Made by a program: the position numbers and the translations under genes | Notes under the pieces: generated by a model | What the model was told of the DNA's origin: nothing | Databases searched by the model: none | What the model saw: the letters and a program-made list of their open reading frames with translations, nothing else | NCBI RefSeq assembly: GCF_019056395.1 | Contig: NZ_CP077639.1 | Location: forward strand, 2,730,001-2,794,000 | DNA from: Terribacillus sp. DMT04 | GTDB taxonomy: Bacteria > Bacillota > Bacilli > Bacillales > Amphibacillaceae | Direction of reading: 5' to 3' | DNA: 64,000 nt | Part shown: positions 21,697 to 31,920 of the stretch, in pieces | Layout: every line of letters begins with the position of its first letter | Numbering within the stretch: position 1 is the stretch's first letter

Positions 21697-23883
21697 CTAT
21701 TTCATCCGCATCTGCTCTGACAAATAAAATGGCAGTTCTGCACTTACTACTTCTCCATCTACTGTTCGAAGCTGGATTAATGCCAGGTATGCACCTTCCC
21801 TGCCTGCCTTCTGTCTCGTCATCGTTCCCTTCAGCAGTCCAGGCTCTACTTGTTTCGCTGCTAACAGCCGTCTCTGATAGATTAGCGTATTCGGATCATA
21901 CAAATCAATTTGCAGAGAAGCTGCTCCTTCAGGCAGGTAAATCTGATAACGATATTCCCCTCGTCTGGACAATGGCTTCCATTCCATCTCTAAGCCCATT
22001 GCCTTCGGGTTATCCGCTTGCTTTACGACAAATAAATATGGCAGATTTATTTGTTGTTCTCCAATATGAGCAGTTACATATCCTTGGTGAACACCTGATG
22101 ACTGAATATCAGGATTGACAGAAATTCCAGCTCTTATTCGTTTCGTCTCATGCGGAGCTAATTCTAGCGGCATTGGCAGCTCCCAGCGAATTCCGGCAGT
22201 TGCTTTCGGCTGGTCAAAACGAATATCCTGTCTTGTGCTGCTTGCATTATAAACGGTCAGCTCATATTCGGACTTTTGCTTTGTATCAATCTTTCCAAAG
22301 CGAAGCAGTGGGTTCTCAATGATTACAGGAGCTTTGATCGCTTTCGCTGGCTGCATCTTGCCCATACCTTGCTCAATAGGTTTATAAAGACTTCCGTCTG
22401 GCTGCAGCAAAGGCTGTGCCGTTGTAAGCAATGCTCCTATTTGCTGTTCGTTCGTCCACTCTGGATGCGCTTCTTTTACTAGCGCCAAAGCTCCTGCCAC
22501 ATAAGGCGCTGCCATACTCGTTCCTTGCAGTGCCTGATAGCTCGAACCGGGCACCGTACTCCAAACCGGCGCGCCAGGGGCAGCAATCTCTGGCTTAATG
22601 GCCCAGTTACGTGTAACAGGGCCTCTGGAGCTGAAAGCGGCCATTTGATTTTGCAGCTCTATTTGCTTTGCATCTAACTGCACTGTTTTGTGGTTTTTCA
22701 AAAGCCACTGGCCATCCTGCTTGGTAACTGCTGCTACAGGAATGGTGATCGGTTCTCCCCCATCCTCAAGCGAGGCATTCAATGCTCCTGGCTGGTCGTT
22801 GTAAATTAAAACAGCTGCAGCATTCGCACGCTCTGCCATCCGAGCTTTTTGTGCGAAAGGTATCTTTCCGCGTTTGAATAACACAATGCTCCCAGAAGCA
22901 TCCTTCAGCGTATGCTCACCTGTGCCAGCATCAATTACAGGCAGCGTGCGACGCTGCTTCCAAGGGATTGTCCCTTGAAGCGGCTGAATTGGAATCATCT
23001 TTTTGTAAAATCGTTCATATAATACAGCGGTTGTCTGCGGTGTTGTGACTGCTCCTACAGCTAAAGCCTTGGTAGCCGTAGCGGGAGACCCAACTGTCCA
23101 ATTGGCTGGTCCTTCATTACCGTTAGCAGTTACAACACTAACACCTAGCTCCACTGCTTTATTGACGGCTAAACTGGTTGGCCAATCTGGACCGTTGACG
23201 GAGCTCCCGAGCGACAGATTAATAATATCCATCTTATCTTCCACTGCTTTTTCAATTGCAGCGATGACTTGAACCGAAGTACCTGTCCCTCCAGGTCCGA
23301 GCGCCCGGTAACTGTATATGTCAGCACCCGGTGCAATTCCTTTCATCTTGCCGTTAGCTCCAATAATGCCAGCAACATGTGTACCATGAATGGTAGCTCC
23401 TTCTTCTTCTGACGGCGTTTCCATCGGGTCCTCATCCCAATCCACCACATCAAAACCGCCTTTAAAGTTGGGTTTCAAATCTGGATGGTTGTAATCAATT
23501 CCAGTGTCAATAATGCCAACTTTAACGCCCTTACCAGTCACGCCTGCTGTTTTGGTGCCAAGAAAATCTTTTGTAACAAAAGGTATATCGACTTTCTTAG
23601 CTGTCGCTTTATACGTATGTACTTGATGTACGTTCAACAAATGGCTTTGCTGGGACAATTCTTGCAATTGATCTTCCGTTGCACGAAGCGCCAGCCCGTG
23701 AAACAACGTATCAAATTCCTCGACCACTTCAATAAATGGATAGTGCAATTCTACATAATCACGATAATCAGCAGCACTTCCATCCAATTCTACAATGACT
23801 GTTTGCTGTTCTGCTGCCTGCGCCGGTATCTGAAAGCTGATGATAAAAAATGATGCCAAAAAAAATAGGAACAAACGCTTCAC
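21697..23883 (-). CDS. Secreted subtilisin-like serine protease, Vpr-like (S8)
   Basis: Extracellular endopeptidase of 728 residues. Order: signal peptide (1 to about 23), I9-type propeptide (about 27-92), S8 catalytic domain with D126 (GIIDTGID), H166 (HGTHVAG), oxyanion N256 and S456 (GTSMAAP). A PA domain is inserted at about 300-400 (LFKRGKIPFAQKARMAERANAAAVLIYN), and C-terminal beta domains follow. The architecture matches B. subtilis Vpr. All catalytic residues are present. It is not near vpr's usual neighbours, so I leave the symbol blank. Confidence 0.92.
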   Translation of the reverse strand: MKRLFLFFLASFFIISFQIPAQAAEQQTVIVELDGSAADYRDYVELHYPFIEVVEEFDTLFHGLALRATEDQLQELSQQSHLLNVHQVHTYKATAKKVDIPFVTKDFLGTKTAGVTGKGVKVGIIDTGIDYNHPDLKPNFKGGFDVVDWDEDPMETPSEEEGATIHGTHVAGIIGANGKMKGIAPGADIYSYRALGPGGTGTSVQVIAAIEKAVEDKMDIINLSLGSSVNGPDWPTSLAVNKAVELGVSVVTANGNEGPANWTVGSPATATKALAVGAVTTPQTTAVLYERFYKKMIPIQPLQGTIPWKQRRTLPVIDAGTGEHTLKDASGSIVLFKRGKIPFAQKARMAERANAAAVLIYNDQPGALNASLEDGGEPITIPVAAVTKQDGQWLLKNHKTVQLDAKQIELQNQMAAFSSRGPVTRNWAIKPEIAAPGAPVWSTVPGSSYQALQGTSMAAPYVAGALALVKEAHPEWTNEQQIGALLTTAQPLLQPDGSLYKPIEQGMGKMQPAKAIKAPVIIENPLLRFGKIDTKQKSEYELTVYNASSTRQDIRFDQPKATAGIRWELPMPLELAPHETKRIRAGISVNPDIQSSGVHQGYVTAHIGEQQINLPYLFVVKQADNPKAMGLEMEWKPLSRRGEYRYQIYLPEGAASLQIDLYDPNTLIYQRRLLAAKQVEPGLLKGTMTRQKAGREGAYLALIQLRTVDGEVVSAELPFYLSEQMRMK

Positions 23884-23934
23884 AGGCTCTCCCCCTTTGT
23901 GCCATTAGCATGCACGAGAAAGAACCCACTATAC

Positions 23935-23965
23935 AAAAAACCAGCTGAGATTAATCAGCTGGTTT
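23935..23965. terminator. Bidirectional terminator at the end of wecB
   Basis: Perfect 11-bp arms AAACCAGCTGA/TCAGCTGGTTT around GATTAA, with A run left and A run right; strongest on the minus strand. It overlaps the wecB stop. Confidence 0.9.
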
Positions 23966-25105
23966 AAAAAAAGCAGGTGGTTCCGTCTGGAAACCGAAAT
24001 AATATTGGAGATATGTAGCAATGCGAACAGAAGCATCTCCATCACCGTATGGATTTGATGCTTTTGCCATCGCTTCGTGTGCTTCATCATCACGCAGCAA
24101 ATGATCTGCCATTTTAAAGATATTATCTTCATCGGTACCGGCAAGTTTCAATGTCCCTGCATGGATACCTTCCGGCCGTTCCGTTGTATCACGCAATACC
24201 AAAACAGGTACTCCTAATGAAGGAGCTTCTTCCTGGACGCCGCCTGAGTCCGTTAATATCAAGTAAGAACGAGAAGCAAAGTTATGAAAATCAATTAACC
24301 CGAGCGGTTCAATCAGCTGAATCTGTTCATGATTACCTAAGATTCGATTCGCTATATCACGAACAGCTGGATTTAAATGCACCGGATAAACGATCATTGT
24401 GTCCGGATGTGCGTCTGCGATTCGTCTAATGGCAGTAAACATATGCTCCATGTTACCACCCAGATTTTCCCGCCGGTGTGCTGTTACAAGCACTAAACGC
24501 TTTCCAGCAGCTTGTTCTAAAATCGGATGCTCATAATGCGCATCTACAGTCGTGGACATCGCATCAATAGCTGTATTGCCTGTCACAGTTATTGATGTTG
24601 TGTTCTTGCCTTCATCAAGCAGATTCTGTCGTGCCTGGTCAGTTGGTGAAAAGTGCAGATCAGCAATGACACCTGTCAGCTGCCGATTAAGCTCTTCAGG
24701 GAATGGCGAATACTTATTCCAAGTACGTAAACCCGCTTCCACATGGCCAACCGGAATTTGGTTATAATATGCCGCAAGCGAAGCGGCAAAACTTGTTGTT
24801 GTATCACCATGGACGAGCACGATATCCGGCTTCACCTCCTGATAAAGCTCATCTAACCCTGCCATCACTTTTGTGGTGATATGCGTAAGGCTTTGACGCG
24901 CTTTCATAATATTTAAATCATAATCAGGTGTAATGCCGAATATAGTAAGTACTTGATCGAGCATCTCTCGCTGCTGCGCCGTAACCGTAACAATTGTTTC
25001 AAATTGCTCTGTCCGTTTTTGGAGCTCAAGGACGAGTGGTGCCATCTTGACCGCTTCAGGACGTGTCCCAAAGACAAGCATGACTTTCTTCTTATTTGGT
25101 ACCAT
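23951..25105 (-). CDS. wecB: UDP-N-acetylglucosamine 2-epimerase, non-hydrolysing
   Basis: Interconverts UDP-GlcNAc and UDP-ManNAc for teichoic-acid linkage units or other surface polymers (MnaA/WecB). The 384-residue GT-B-like enzyme contains [70 protein letters not shown]. The ATG at 25103-25105 is preferred over an in-frame ATG six codons earlier that abuts a GGAG; it overlaps the end of upp by 14 nt, suggesting coupling. Confidence 0.94.
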   Translation of the reverse strand: MVPNKKKVMLVFGTRPEAVKMAPLVLELQKRTEQFETIVTVTAQQREMLDQVLTIFGITPDYDLNIMKARQSLTHITTKVMAGLDELYQEVKPDIVLVHGDTTTSFAASLAAYYNQIPVGHVEAGLRTWNKYSPFPEELNRQLTGVIADLHFSPTDQARQNLLDEGKNTTSITVTGNTAIDAMSTTVDAHYEHPILEQAAGKRLVLVTAHRRENLGGNMEHMFTAIRRIADAHPDTMIVYPVHLNPAVRDIANRILGNHEQIQLIEPLGLIDFHNFASRSYLILTDSGGVQEEAPSLGVPVLVLRDTTERPEGIHAGTLKLAGTDEDNIFKMADHLLRDDEAHEAMAKASNPYGDGDASVRIATYLQYYFGFQTEPPAFFKPAD

Positions 25106-25721
25106 ACAAACGGTCCCCAGCATCTCCTAGACCTGGAACGATATAGCCATGATCATCAAGCTTCTCATCCATCGCAGCTAAATAAATATCTACATCTGGA
25201 TGTTCTTTCTGAATCACTTCTACACCCTCAGGTGCAGCAATCAGGCACATCAAGCGAATTTGTTTCGCACCGCGTTTTTTCAAGGAATGAATCGCATCAT
25301 TCGCAGATCCGCCTGTTGCAAGCATTGGATCGATGACAATCAATTCACGTTCTTCAATATCAGAAGGGAGTTTGATGTAGTACTCCACCGGCTGCATCGT
25401 CTCTGGATCACGGTACATGCCGACATGGCCAACACGCGCTGCAGGAATCAGACGCAAGATACCTTCTGTCATACCAAGACCAGCACGCAAGATAGGCACA
25501 AGTCCAATCTTCTTCCCTGCAAGTACTTTCGTTTTCGTTTCAACGACAGGTGTCTGAATTGTTGTCTCTTCCATCGGCAGATCTCTCGTAATCTCAAACG
25601 CCATTAGCGCCGCGACCTCATCAACCAATTCACGGAATTCCTTCGTACCTGTATGCTTATCACGTATGTACGTAAGCTTATGCTGAATTAATGGATGATC
25701 TAAAACAAAAACATTACTCAT
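25092..25721 (-). CDS. upp: Uracil phosphoribosyltransferase
   Basis: Pyrimidine salvage: uracil plus PRPP to UMP. The 209-residue type I PRTase has the PRPP loop [14 protein letters not shown], the RAGLGM motif and C-terminal [11 protein letters not shown]. It lies downstream of glyA, separated by a strong terminator, as in B. subtilis. Confidence 0.97.
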   Translation of the reverse strand: MSNVFVLDHPLIQHKLTYIRDKHTGTKEFRELVDEVAALMAFEITRDLPMEETTIQTPVVETKTKVLAGKKIGLVPILRAGLGMTEGILRLIPAARVGHVGMYRDPETMQPVEYYIKLPSDIEERELIVIDPMLATGGSANDAIHSLKKRGAKQIRLMCLIAAPEGVEVIQKEHPDVDIYLAAMDEKLDDHGYIVPGLGDAGDRLYGTK

Positions 25722-25866
25722 TTCCGAACACTCCCTCTAAAAATATTCAAATCTTTACTAGTATACAGAAGATAAAAGCAAAAGAAAAGAGGGACAAGGG
25801 AAAGCAGTGTTAGACAGTAACAATAAAAAGAGCCCTTTTTTTCCTTTTGCTTTTGACTTTAAAAAA

Positions 25867-25905
25867 ACACCCAAAAAGTTAAGTATTACGTTAACTTTTG
25901 GGTGT
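25867..25905 (-). terminator. glyA terminator
   Basis: ACACCCAAA(A)AGTTAA paired with TTAACTTTTGGGTGT, 8-nt loop, T7 on the minus strand. Confidence 0.93.
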
Positions 25906-25974
25906 CCTTAAAAACTTATTAATTCGTGCAGCTACGAAATGGCTGAATGACTGCTGCTTCAGCCTATTCTTCTC

Positions 25975-27210
25975 TTACTTATAAAGCGGGAAACGATCAG
26001 CCAGTGTTTTGACACGGCCTTTAACTTCTTCTAGTTTTGCTGCATCTTCATGATGTTTTAGTGTATCTGCGATAATGCTGGCAAGTTCATCCATTTCTTC
26101 AAGCTTGAAGCCGCGCGTCGTAACGGCTGCTGTTCCGATGCGGACACCGCTTGTGATGAATGGTCCTTCTTGGTCAAATGGAATGGTGTTTTTGTTCGTT
26201 GTGACGCCAACTTCATCCAAAGCATGCTCTGCATCTTTGCCAGTAAGACCAAGTTTGCTAACATCCAAAAGAAGCAAGTGATTGTCTGTTCCGCCAGAAA
26301 CAAGACGCACGCCTTCTTTTGTTAAACCTTCCGCAAGACGCTGTGCATTTGCAACGATTTGCTGTGCATATGCTTCAAAATCATTATCGAGGATTTCTTT
26401 AAAGCTCATCGCTTTTGCTGCGATAACATGCATCAATGGACCGCCCTGCATAGCTGGGAATACCGCTTTGTCTATTTGTTTCGCGTACTTTTCTTTTGTA
26501 AGAATCATACCGCCGCGAGGTCCGCGCAATGTCTTATGTGTTGTTGTCGTTACAACATCTGCATAAGGAACTGGCGTTGCGTGCACACCGGCCGCAATTA
26601 GACCCGCAATATGCGCCATATCAACCATAAGGTAGGCACCAACTTCATCTGCAATCTCACGGAATTTCGCAAAATCAATTGCACGCGGGTATGCACTTGC
26701 ACCAGCTACAATCATTTTTGGCTTTACTTCAAGCGCTTTAGCACGAACAGCTTCGTAGTCCAGCTGCTCTGTTTCCTGATCCACACCATACTCAGTGAAG
26801 TTATACAGCTTACCACTGAAGTTCACCGGGCTGCCGTGTGTCAGATGACCGCCGTGACTGAGGTTCATACCAAGAACTGTATCGCCTGGTTCCAAGAAGG
26901 CGAAATAAACTGCCATGTTTGCTTGTGCACCAGAGTGCGGCTGTACGTTGACATGCTCTGCTCCGAAAATTTCCTTCGCTCGGTTGATTGCTAGATTTTC
27001 TGCTACATCAACATATTCACAACCGCCATAGTAGCGGCGGCCCGGATAGCCTTCCGCATATTTGTTCGTTAGTACGGAGCCTTGCGCTTCCATCACAGCC
27101 TGTGATACGAAGTTCTCAGATGCGATCAGCTCGATTTTATCGTGCTGGCGCCCTCTTTCGTCTTCCATAGCTTTAAATAGTTCTGGATCATTCGCTTGAA
27201 TATGTTTCAT
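25975..27210 (-). CDS. glyA: Serine hydroxymethyltransferase
   Basis: PLP enzyme converting serine and tetrahydrofolate to glycine and 5,10-methylene-THF. The 411 residues contain the PLP lysine in [14 protein letters not shown] (near 226), GGHLTHG, and the N-terminal [18 protein letters not shown] block. Full length and intact. Confidence 0.98.
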   Translation of the reverse strand: MKHIQANDPELFKAMEDERGRQHDKIELIASENFVSQAVMEAQGSVLTNKYAEGYPGRRYYGGCEYVDVAENLAINRAKEIFGAEHVNVQPHSGAQANMAVYFAFLEPGDTVLGMNLSHGGHLTHGSPVNFSGKLYNFTEYGVDQETEQLDYEAVRAKALEVKPKMIVAGASAYPRAIDFAKFREIADEVGAYLMVDMAHIAGLIAAGVHATPVPYADVVTTTTHKTLRGPRGGMILTKEKYAKQIDKAVFPAMQGGPLMHVIAAKAMSFKEILDNDFEAYAQQIVANAQRLAEGLTKEGVRLVSGGTDNHLLLLDVSKLGLTGKDAEHALDEVGVTTNKNTIPFDQEGPFITSGVRIGTAAVTTRGFKLEEMDELASIIADTLKHHEDAAKLEEVKGRVKTLADRFPLYK

Positions 27211-27256
27211 TGAAACATGCCTCCTCGTGTATGGTTGATGTATGTCGTAGCCGGTG

Positions 27257-27796
27257 TTAGTCAGGGTACACAGCTCTTACGCCGCCAATTAGTTTAGGTC
27301 TTGTATAAGCTGTATTGACACGGGCACCGCCAATGAATCGCTGCTGTAATCGAAAAGGCACTGCAACTGACTTCAAATGCATTCCAATCATCGTCTCTCC
27401 GATATCAATTCCGGCATGCGCCTGAATGTCTTCAACCAATACCGGATCCTGAAACTGCTTGTAGGCGTACGCAGCCATAGAACCTCCGGCTTTTGCAACA
27501 GGTATCGCGGAAACTTCGGTCAAACCGTATTGCCGACTGATTTGCTTCTCTACTACAATAGCACGATTTAAGTGTTCACAGCACTGAAATACGAGATTTA
27601 TATGCGTTTCTTTTTGCAGCCATTCCAGCTGCTGGTAAAGCAGATTGGCAATTTCCGTATTTCCGGCGCTGCCAATTCTCTCTCCAGCCACTTCGCTTGT
27701 TGAACAGCCAATCAGAAACAAATCCCCTGCGTGCAAGTGTCCACAAGAGGCAAGCTCCTGAACAACGGATTTTATATGATCTGCGATTGCTTTCAT
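27257..27796 (-). CDS. ywlG: TIGR01440/DUF436 family protein (YwlG)
   Basis: Conserved protein of unknown function, 179 residues, with [17 protein letters not shown] near the N-terminus, [10 protein letters not shown] near 70 and a glycine-rich [15 protein letters not shown] segment. The start ATG (27794-27796) has AGAAGG 6 nt upstream; a GTG two codons earlier is possible. It sits between rpiB and glyA, as in B. subtilis. Confidence 0.9.
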   Translation of the reverse strand: MKAIADHIKSVVQELASCGHLHAGDLFLIGCSTSEVAGERIGSAGNTEIANLLYQQLEWLQKETHINLVFQCCEHLNRAIVVEKQISRQYGLTEVSAIPVAKAGGSMAAYAYKQFQDPVLVEDIQAHAGIDIGETMIGMHLKSVAVPFRLQQRFIGGARVNTAYTRPKLIGGVRAVYPD

Positions 27797-27812
27797 GTAC
27801 ACCCTTCTCTTC

Positions 27813-28253
27813 TTACTTGTTTTCGTAATCTGTAATTTTGTTTACTCGATTTTGATGACGCCCAGCTGTAAAGTCTGTGCCAATCCACGTTGAAACAATT
27901 TCACGAGCCAAACCAGCACCAATAACACGCTCTCCCATTGCAAGTATATTGGAATCATTATGCTCCCGTGTTGCTTTGGCACTGAAAACGTCATGTACAA
28001 GCGCTGCACGAATACCAGGTACTTTATTTGCCGAAATACTCATACCAATACCTGTACCGCAAATAAGAATACCGCGATCAAATTCACCGTTTGCTACTCT
28101 CTCTGCTGCGGGAATGCCGTAATCCGGATAATCAACAGAACCTTCACAATCACATCCTGTATCTACATACTCAACACCTAGTTCCGTCAAAAGGTCTGCT
28201 ATTTCTTTACGAAGATTTACTCCACCGTGGTCTGATGTTAGAATTACTTTCAT
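27813..28253 (-). CDS. rpiB: Ribose-5-phosphate isomerase B
   Basis: RpiB/LacAB-family isomerase of the pentose phosphate pathway. It begins [15 protein letters not shown] and has [17 protein letters not shown], with the catalytic cysteine in ICGTG. The start chosen is the second ATG (9 nt after GGAAGG); the first ATG at 28260-28262 touches the SD. Its 5' end overlaps the chemoreceptor gene by 47 nt. Confidence 0.94.
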   Translation of the reverse strand: MKVILTSDHGGVNLRKEIADLLTELGVEYVDTGCDCEGSVDYPDYGIPAAERVANGEFDRGILICGTGIGMSISANKVPGIRAALVHDVFSAKATREHNDSNILAMGERVIGAGLAREIVSTWIGTDFTAGRHQNRVNKITDYENK

Positions 28254-29583
28254 TTTCTTCATCCTTCCTTCCGAATTCCGCGTGATGCACGGATGTTTGT
28301 TGTGTAAATTGGAATTGCTTTAATTGTTCTCTGAGCGTACCTGCTTGTTCTTCGAGTGATGCAGCCAAGTTCTCCAGGTTGTGCATAACAGAAGCTTGTT
28401 CTTGTACAGAGGCACTTACTTCCTGCGCTCCGGCTGATGCCTGTTCTGCCAGCTCTGCTACATCTTTAGACTGCCCTGTTACCGAAGCAATTTCTTCTTT
28501 TTGCTGCTGTGTGAGCTTGCCAATTTCCTCAATCGAAGAAACAACCTGTCCAATCGCAGCTGTCATCTCTTCCATCACAACACTGCTCTCCGAACCTTTT
28601 TCTGCTTCGGTTCGCGTCAGCGCCAACTGTTCATCAATTTCCGTTACAACTTGACCGATGTTTGACTGAATTTCCTTGATGTTCCCTGTAATATCTTGGG
28701 CTGCTTGTCTGCTTTCATCAGCAAGCTTTCGTACTTCGTCGGCTACGACGGCGAAACCTTTCCCCTGTTCTCCAGCTCGAGCTGCTTCAATGGAAGCATT
28801 GAGTGCTAACAGGTTGGTCTGTTCCGCTATGTCGCTGACGAGACGGATGATTTGTTCAATTTCGGAGGCATTCTTTTCGAGCTGCTTTACATTCCCAATT
28901 GAATGCTCCTGCTTTTCCGAAATACGCCGAATACCTTCTACCAGTTCCATCACAACAGATTGGGAACTGTGCAATTTGCCAACCATGCCATTAGAAAGAT
29001 TCTGGGACTGATCTGTCTTCCTGCGAACTTCCTCTGACATAGTTGTCGCATTATCGAGCGACCGGACGATTTTGCCGACAGCACCTGAAGTTGATTGAGC
29101 TCCTTCGGCCATTGTCTGCATAATCCCGTCAATCTCAATCACTTTTTCCGATGCCGTCATTGTCTCGGTCTGGATTTGTTTGGCGTACTGGTCATTTGCT
29201 TTTGCATTTGCATCAATATCACGGATCATTGATTTGAGGTTGTGCATCATTTTTTGGAAGGCACGTGAGAGCGCACCAATCTCATCATTAGAAGGAACAA
29301 CTTCCCATTCGCCTTCTAAGCTGCCCTCAGCCGCTCTCGTAGCAACCTTCTCTAAATCCTTTAGCGGTTTCGTAATGAAACGCGCTGCAGAAAACGCTAA
29401 AATCCCTGTCCACAATACACCTAAAAATAAAGTGATAAGCACAAGTACGGCTGCATCGACATTCCAATACTGCTGCACAAAGGGATGTACGATATAAATG
29501 AAAACGGCACTCACGCTGTACGTGACCAATGCAAGAACTGTGGCGAAAATCGCTAGTTTAAAACGCAAGCTAAAGCTTTTCAT
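28207..29583 (-). CDS. Methyl-accepting chemotaxis protein without an extracellular domain
   Basis: 458 residues: TM1 (about 10-32), a loop of only about 10 residues, TM2 (about 43-64), HAMP (about 65-118), then a long signalling coiled coil with the conserved hairpin tip [35 protein letters not shown] near 258-292. With almost nothing outside the membrane it cannot bind ligands with a classical Cache or four-helix domain; it may sense membrane state or act through partners. The last 15 or so codons (tail rich in E, N, S) run into rpiB in another frame. The ligand is unknown. Confidence 0.92.
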   Translation of the reverse strand: MKSFSLRFKLAIFATVLALVTYSVSAVFIYIVHPFVQQYWNVDAAVLVLITLFLGVLWTGILAFSAARFITKPLKDLEKVATRAAEGSLEGEWEVVPSNDEIGALSRAFQKMMHNLKSMIRDIDANAKANDQYAKQIQTETMTASEKVIEIDGIMQTMAEGAQSTSGAVGKIVRSLDNATTMSEEVRRKTDQSQNLSNGMVGKLHSSQSVVMELVEGIRRISEKQEHSIGNVKQLEKNASEIEQIIRLVSDIAEQTNLLALNASIEAARAGEQGKGFAVVADEVRKLADESRQAAQDITGNIKEIQSNIGQVVTEIDEQLALTRTEAEKGSESSVVMEEMTAAIGQVVSSIEEIGKLTQQQKEEIASVTGQSKDVAELAEQASAGAQEVSASVQEQASVMHNLENLAASLEEQAGTLREQLKQFQFTQQTSVHHAEFGRKDEENESNSNIRPRWSKSS

Positions 29584-29632
29584 GACATGAACCAGCCTCC
29601 ATGCTGATAATTTGGTATGAGAGTCTTTTTAC

Positions 29633-30238
29633 CTACTTCTCATTGTGAATCTTTTCTGCCAATTTATCAACATAGAATTCCAATTCCTTCAAGGTTTCTC
29701 GATACACATTCACCGAACGGCCAAAAGGATCCATGATATCTGAAGCTGGCATTGCAGTCTCCAGCTCCTGAATATGTGCGACTTCTCGCTCGTGCGCTTT
29801 CATAAATTCACTTTGGAATCGGTTCGGATCACCTTGATAGCCGCTTGCAAAATGGACGCGTTTTGTTTCTAAGTCCGCATATGCTTCTTGCAGCAGCTTC
29901 CAGGAGGCACCTGCATCCTCTGAAGCGAATTCAGGCAACGTATAAAGCTTTCCTGCAGTGTGTGGGTATTGCTCCAGCAGCAGCTGTTTGTGTTGTTCTG
30001 TCATTGTCAGAATCAAGTCAGCCCATTCCACGCGCTCTCTTGTAACAGGCTTGGATTGATGACCGAACAAGACGCCGGCTTCTTCCATAACAGTTACCGC
30101 TTGGTGAGAAGCAGCTGAACCATCGCTGGCAAAAATACCCGCAGATTGTACTTCCACCTGCGGAAGCCGCTTCCGTACAAGTGCTTCAGCCATTGGGCTT
30201 CTGCATGTATTGCCGGTACAAACGAATAGTAATTTCAT
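29633..30238 (-). CDS. Low-molecular-weight protein phosphatase, YwlE-like with an insertion
   Basis: CX5R phosphatase: C7 and R13 in VCTGNTCRSPMAEAL, with T11, the residue associated with phosphoarginine specificity in YwlE. The general acid is D170 in DPFGRSVNVYRET. At 201 residues it is about 50 longer than YwlE (150): the extra, charged helical stretch lies between about 108 and 162, just before the DPFG loop. Position between rpiB/chemoreceptor and ywlC supports YwlE orthology. Arginine phosphatase activity (opposing McsB) is inferred. Confidence 0.85.
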   Translation of the reverse strand: MKLLFVCTGNTCRSPMAEALVRKRLPQVEVQSAGIFASDGSAASHQAVTVMEEAGVLFGHQSKPVTRERVEWADLILTMTEQHKQLLLEQYPHTAGKLYTLPEFASEDAGASWKLLQEAYADLETKRVHFASGYQGDPNRFQSEFMKAHEREVAHIQELETAMPASDIMDPFGRSVNVYRETLKELEFYVDKLAEKIHNEK

Positions 30239-30362
30239 TGAGAATTCTCCTTGCTTTTAAAATGGTGCTAGCATTAGTATACAACAGGAAAGACTATCTT
30301 ACATGCTTCGATATATGGAACTTGTCTAACAAGTAAAACTATCAATATTTTATATTTGGCGA

Positions 30363-30392
30363 TAAAAAAAAGACGCACCTAATGGATACGTC
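30363..30392 (-). terminator. ywlC terminator
   Basis: AGACG/CGTCT stem with inner ACC/GGT pairs and eight T on the minus strand, 8 bp after the stop. Confidence 0.85.
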
Positions 30393-30399
30393 TCCCTCG

Positions 30400-31419
30400 T
30401 TACATACTGCCTGTGGCTGCCTTTTCCAGTCGGTTCATGATGGCAGCTCCAACATCTTGTTTTGGAAAGCTTTCACATAAAATGACGGATACATCTGATT
30501 TCTTGAAATGCCGCAATGCATCATATAAATGCTCTGCTACAGTAGCAAGGTCCTTACTCGTACCGCAAACTTGAACCCGCTCACTATCCAGCGTTGCCGC
30601 CAGTTCTTCTGTCGCAATGATGCCGACTTTTTCTCCGGCTTCTGTTAGCTTATCCGCTTGCTGCTGCATATTCTCTTTCACTAAGTACAGCGGTGCTTCT
30701 GGGGCATAATGCGTGTATTTCATACCTGGTGCTTTCGGTTTTTCCTTCTGCTCCCCTGCAAGGCCTGGATCAATCATTACTGTCCCAATTACTTTTTGAA
30801 TTGCTTCTGCCGTCACACCACCTGGCCGCAAGATGACTGGTACAGCTTCCGTACAATCTAATACGGTAGACTCCAAGCCAATACCTGTTGGTCCGCCGTC
30901 CATAATGCCGGCAATTCGTCCATTCAGGTCATGCACAACATGCGCTGCTTTGGTGGGACTTGGGCGCCCAGATATGTTCGCGCTTGGAGCAGCAATCGGA
31001 ATAGCTGCTTCCTCCAACAGTCGCAATCCTACTGGATGGCTCGGTATGCGAATACCAATTGAATCAAGACCTGCACTGACATTCGGTGCCACAGTTCCCT
31101 TACTTTTTAGGATAAGTGTGAGCGGACCAGGACTGAATGCCTCCAACAGTTTATACGCTACATCTGGAACCTCTTCAACAAGGTTCTCGAGCTGATTTAT
31201 ATTCGCCACATGAACAATCAGCGGATTATCGGAAGGCCGTCCTTTGGCTTCAAATATCTTCCGGACAGCTTGTTCGTTTGTTGCATCTGCACCAAGACCA
31301 TAGACAGTCTCTGTTGGAAAAGCGACAGCTTCCCCTTGTTTAAGGAGAGCGGCAGCTTCGCTCATTGCTTGTTTATCGAAAGACTGCTCTGACACAGTCC
31401 AATGCTTCGTTTCCATCAT
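30400..31419 (-). CDS. ywlC: L-threonylcarbamoyladenylate synthase (Sua5/YwlC)
   Basis: First step of t6A37 tRNA modification: makes threonylcarbamoyl-AMP from Thr, bicarbonate and ATP. The 339 residues have an N-terminal YrdC domain (about 15-210; FPTETVYGLGADA, KGRPSDNPLIVH, PSANISGRPSPT) and a C-terminal Sua5 domain after the GMKYTHYAP linker. The start has GGAG 10 nt upstream. mntP (ywlD), which follows ywlC in B. subtilis, is absent. Confidence 0.95.
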   Translation of the reverse strand: MMETKHWTVSEQSFDKQAMSEAAALLKQGEAVAFPTETVYGLGADATNEQAVRKIFEAKGRPSDNPLIVHVANINQLENLVEEVPDVAYKLLEAFSPGPLTLILKSKGTVAPNVSAGLDSIGIRIPSHPVGLRLLEEAAIPIAAPSANISGRPSPTKAAHVVHDLNGRIAGIMDGGPTGIGLESTVLDCTEAVPVILRPGGVTAEAIQKVIGTVMIDPGLAGEQKEKPKAPGMKYTHYAPEAPLYLVKENMQQQADKLTEAGEKVGIIATEELAATLDSERVQVCGTSKDLATVAEHLYDALRHFKKSDVSVILCESFPKQDVGAAIMNRLEKAATGSM

Positions 31420-31488
31420 GAATCAAATACTCCTTCTCCTATATATCACTATGAGCTATGATACCACAGAGAAAGCTATTCCCCAATG

Positions 31489-31857
31489 TCAGAGCGTTTT
31501 CTCCCACCAGCCTTGCTTCGCTTCAAAACCGTATAGCGAGATGAGCTGATCAAGTGTCTTATGGTGGCTGATCAGCCGCAGATGGCTTGCTTCACGGCGT
31601 CTTGCTTCCATGCTGGCAAGTTCCATACACGCTAATATGACGGTGCCGTTTGCCGGCGGCTTTACATACATGGAATGGACACGCAATGCCTGTTCGTCTT
31701 GTTCCAGACAGAAAAATGCGCGCCATCCATCATTTGTTTCCAAAACGTAGCCTTCTTCATATAACTTCTGCTGTTCTTGTTCCCATCGTGGCAAACTGTC
31801 CCCAAAAAAAGCTTCCAATTGCGTCAGCTCGAATGCTTGAGCTGGTATCAACTGCAT
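31489..31857 (-). CDS. ywlB: Possible GNAT-like protein at the ywlB position
   Basis: A 122-residue soluble protein. Central strands (WRAFFCLEQDEQALRVHSMYVKPPANGT) followed by a helix (ASMEARRREASHLRLI) and a C-terminal YGFEAKQGWWEKTL resemble a compact GNAT fold: N-terminal region, a V-like motif before a glycine turn, and a terminal strand. The glycine-rich acetyl-CoA loop is not convincing. Named by position between spoIIR and ywlC. The start is the ATG 7 nt after AGGAGG. Confidence 0.6.
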   Translation of the reverse strand: MQLIPAQAFELTQLEAFFGDSLPRWEQEQQKLYEEGYVLETNDGWRAFFCLEQDEQALRVHSMYVKPPANGTVILACMELASMEARRREASHLRLISHHKTLDQLISLYGFEAKQGWWEKTL

Positions 31858-31920
31858 ACTCATTCCTCCTGTCAGATTCTAGTTAATAGATTATATGAAC
31901 TGGAGGAACAAGATATGATT

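Noticed and set aside
28376-28657. Long serine/cysteine-rich plus-strand frame inside the chemoreceptor gene
   Set aside because: Antisense shadow of a strongly conserved coding sequence; no SD or promoter.
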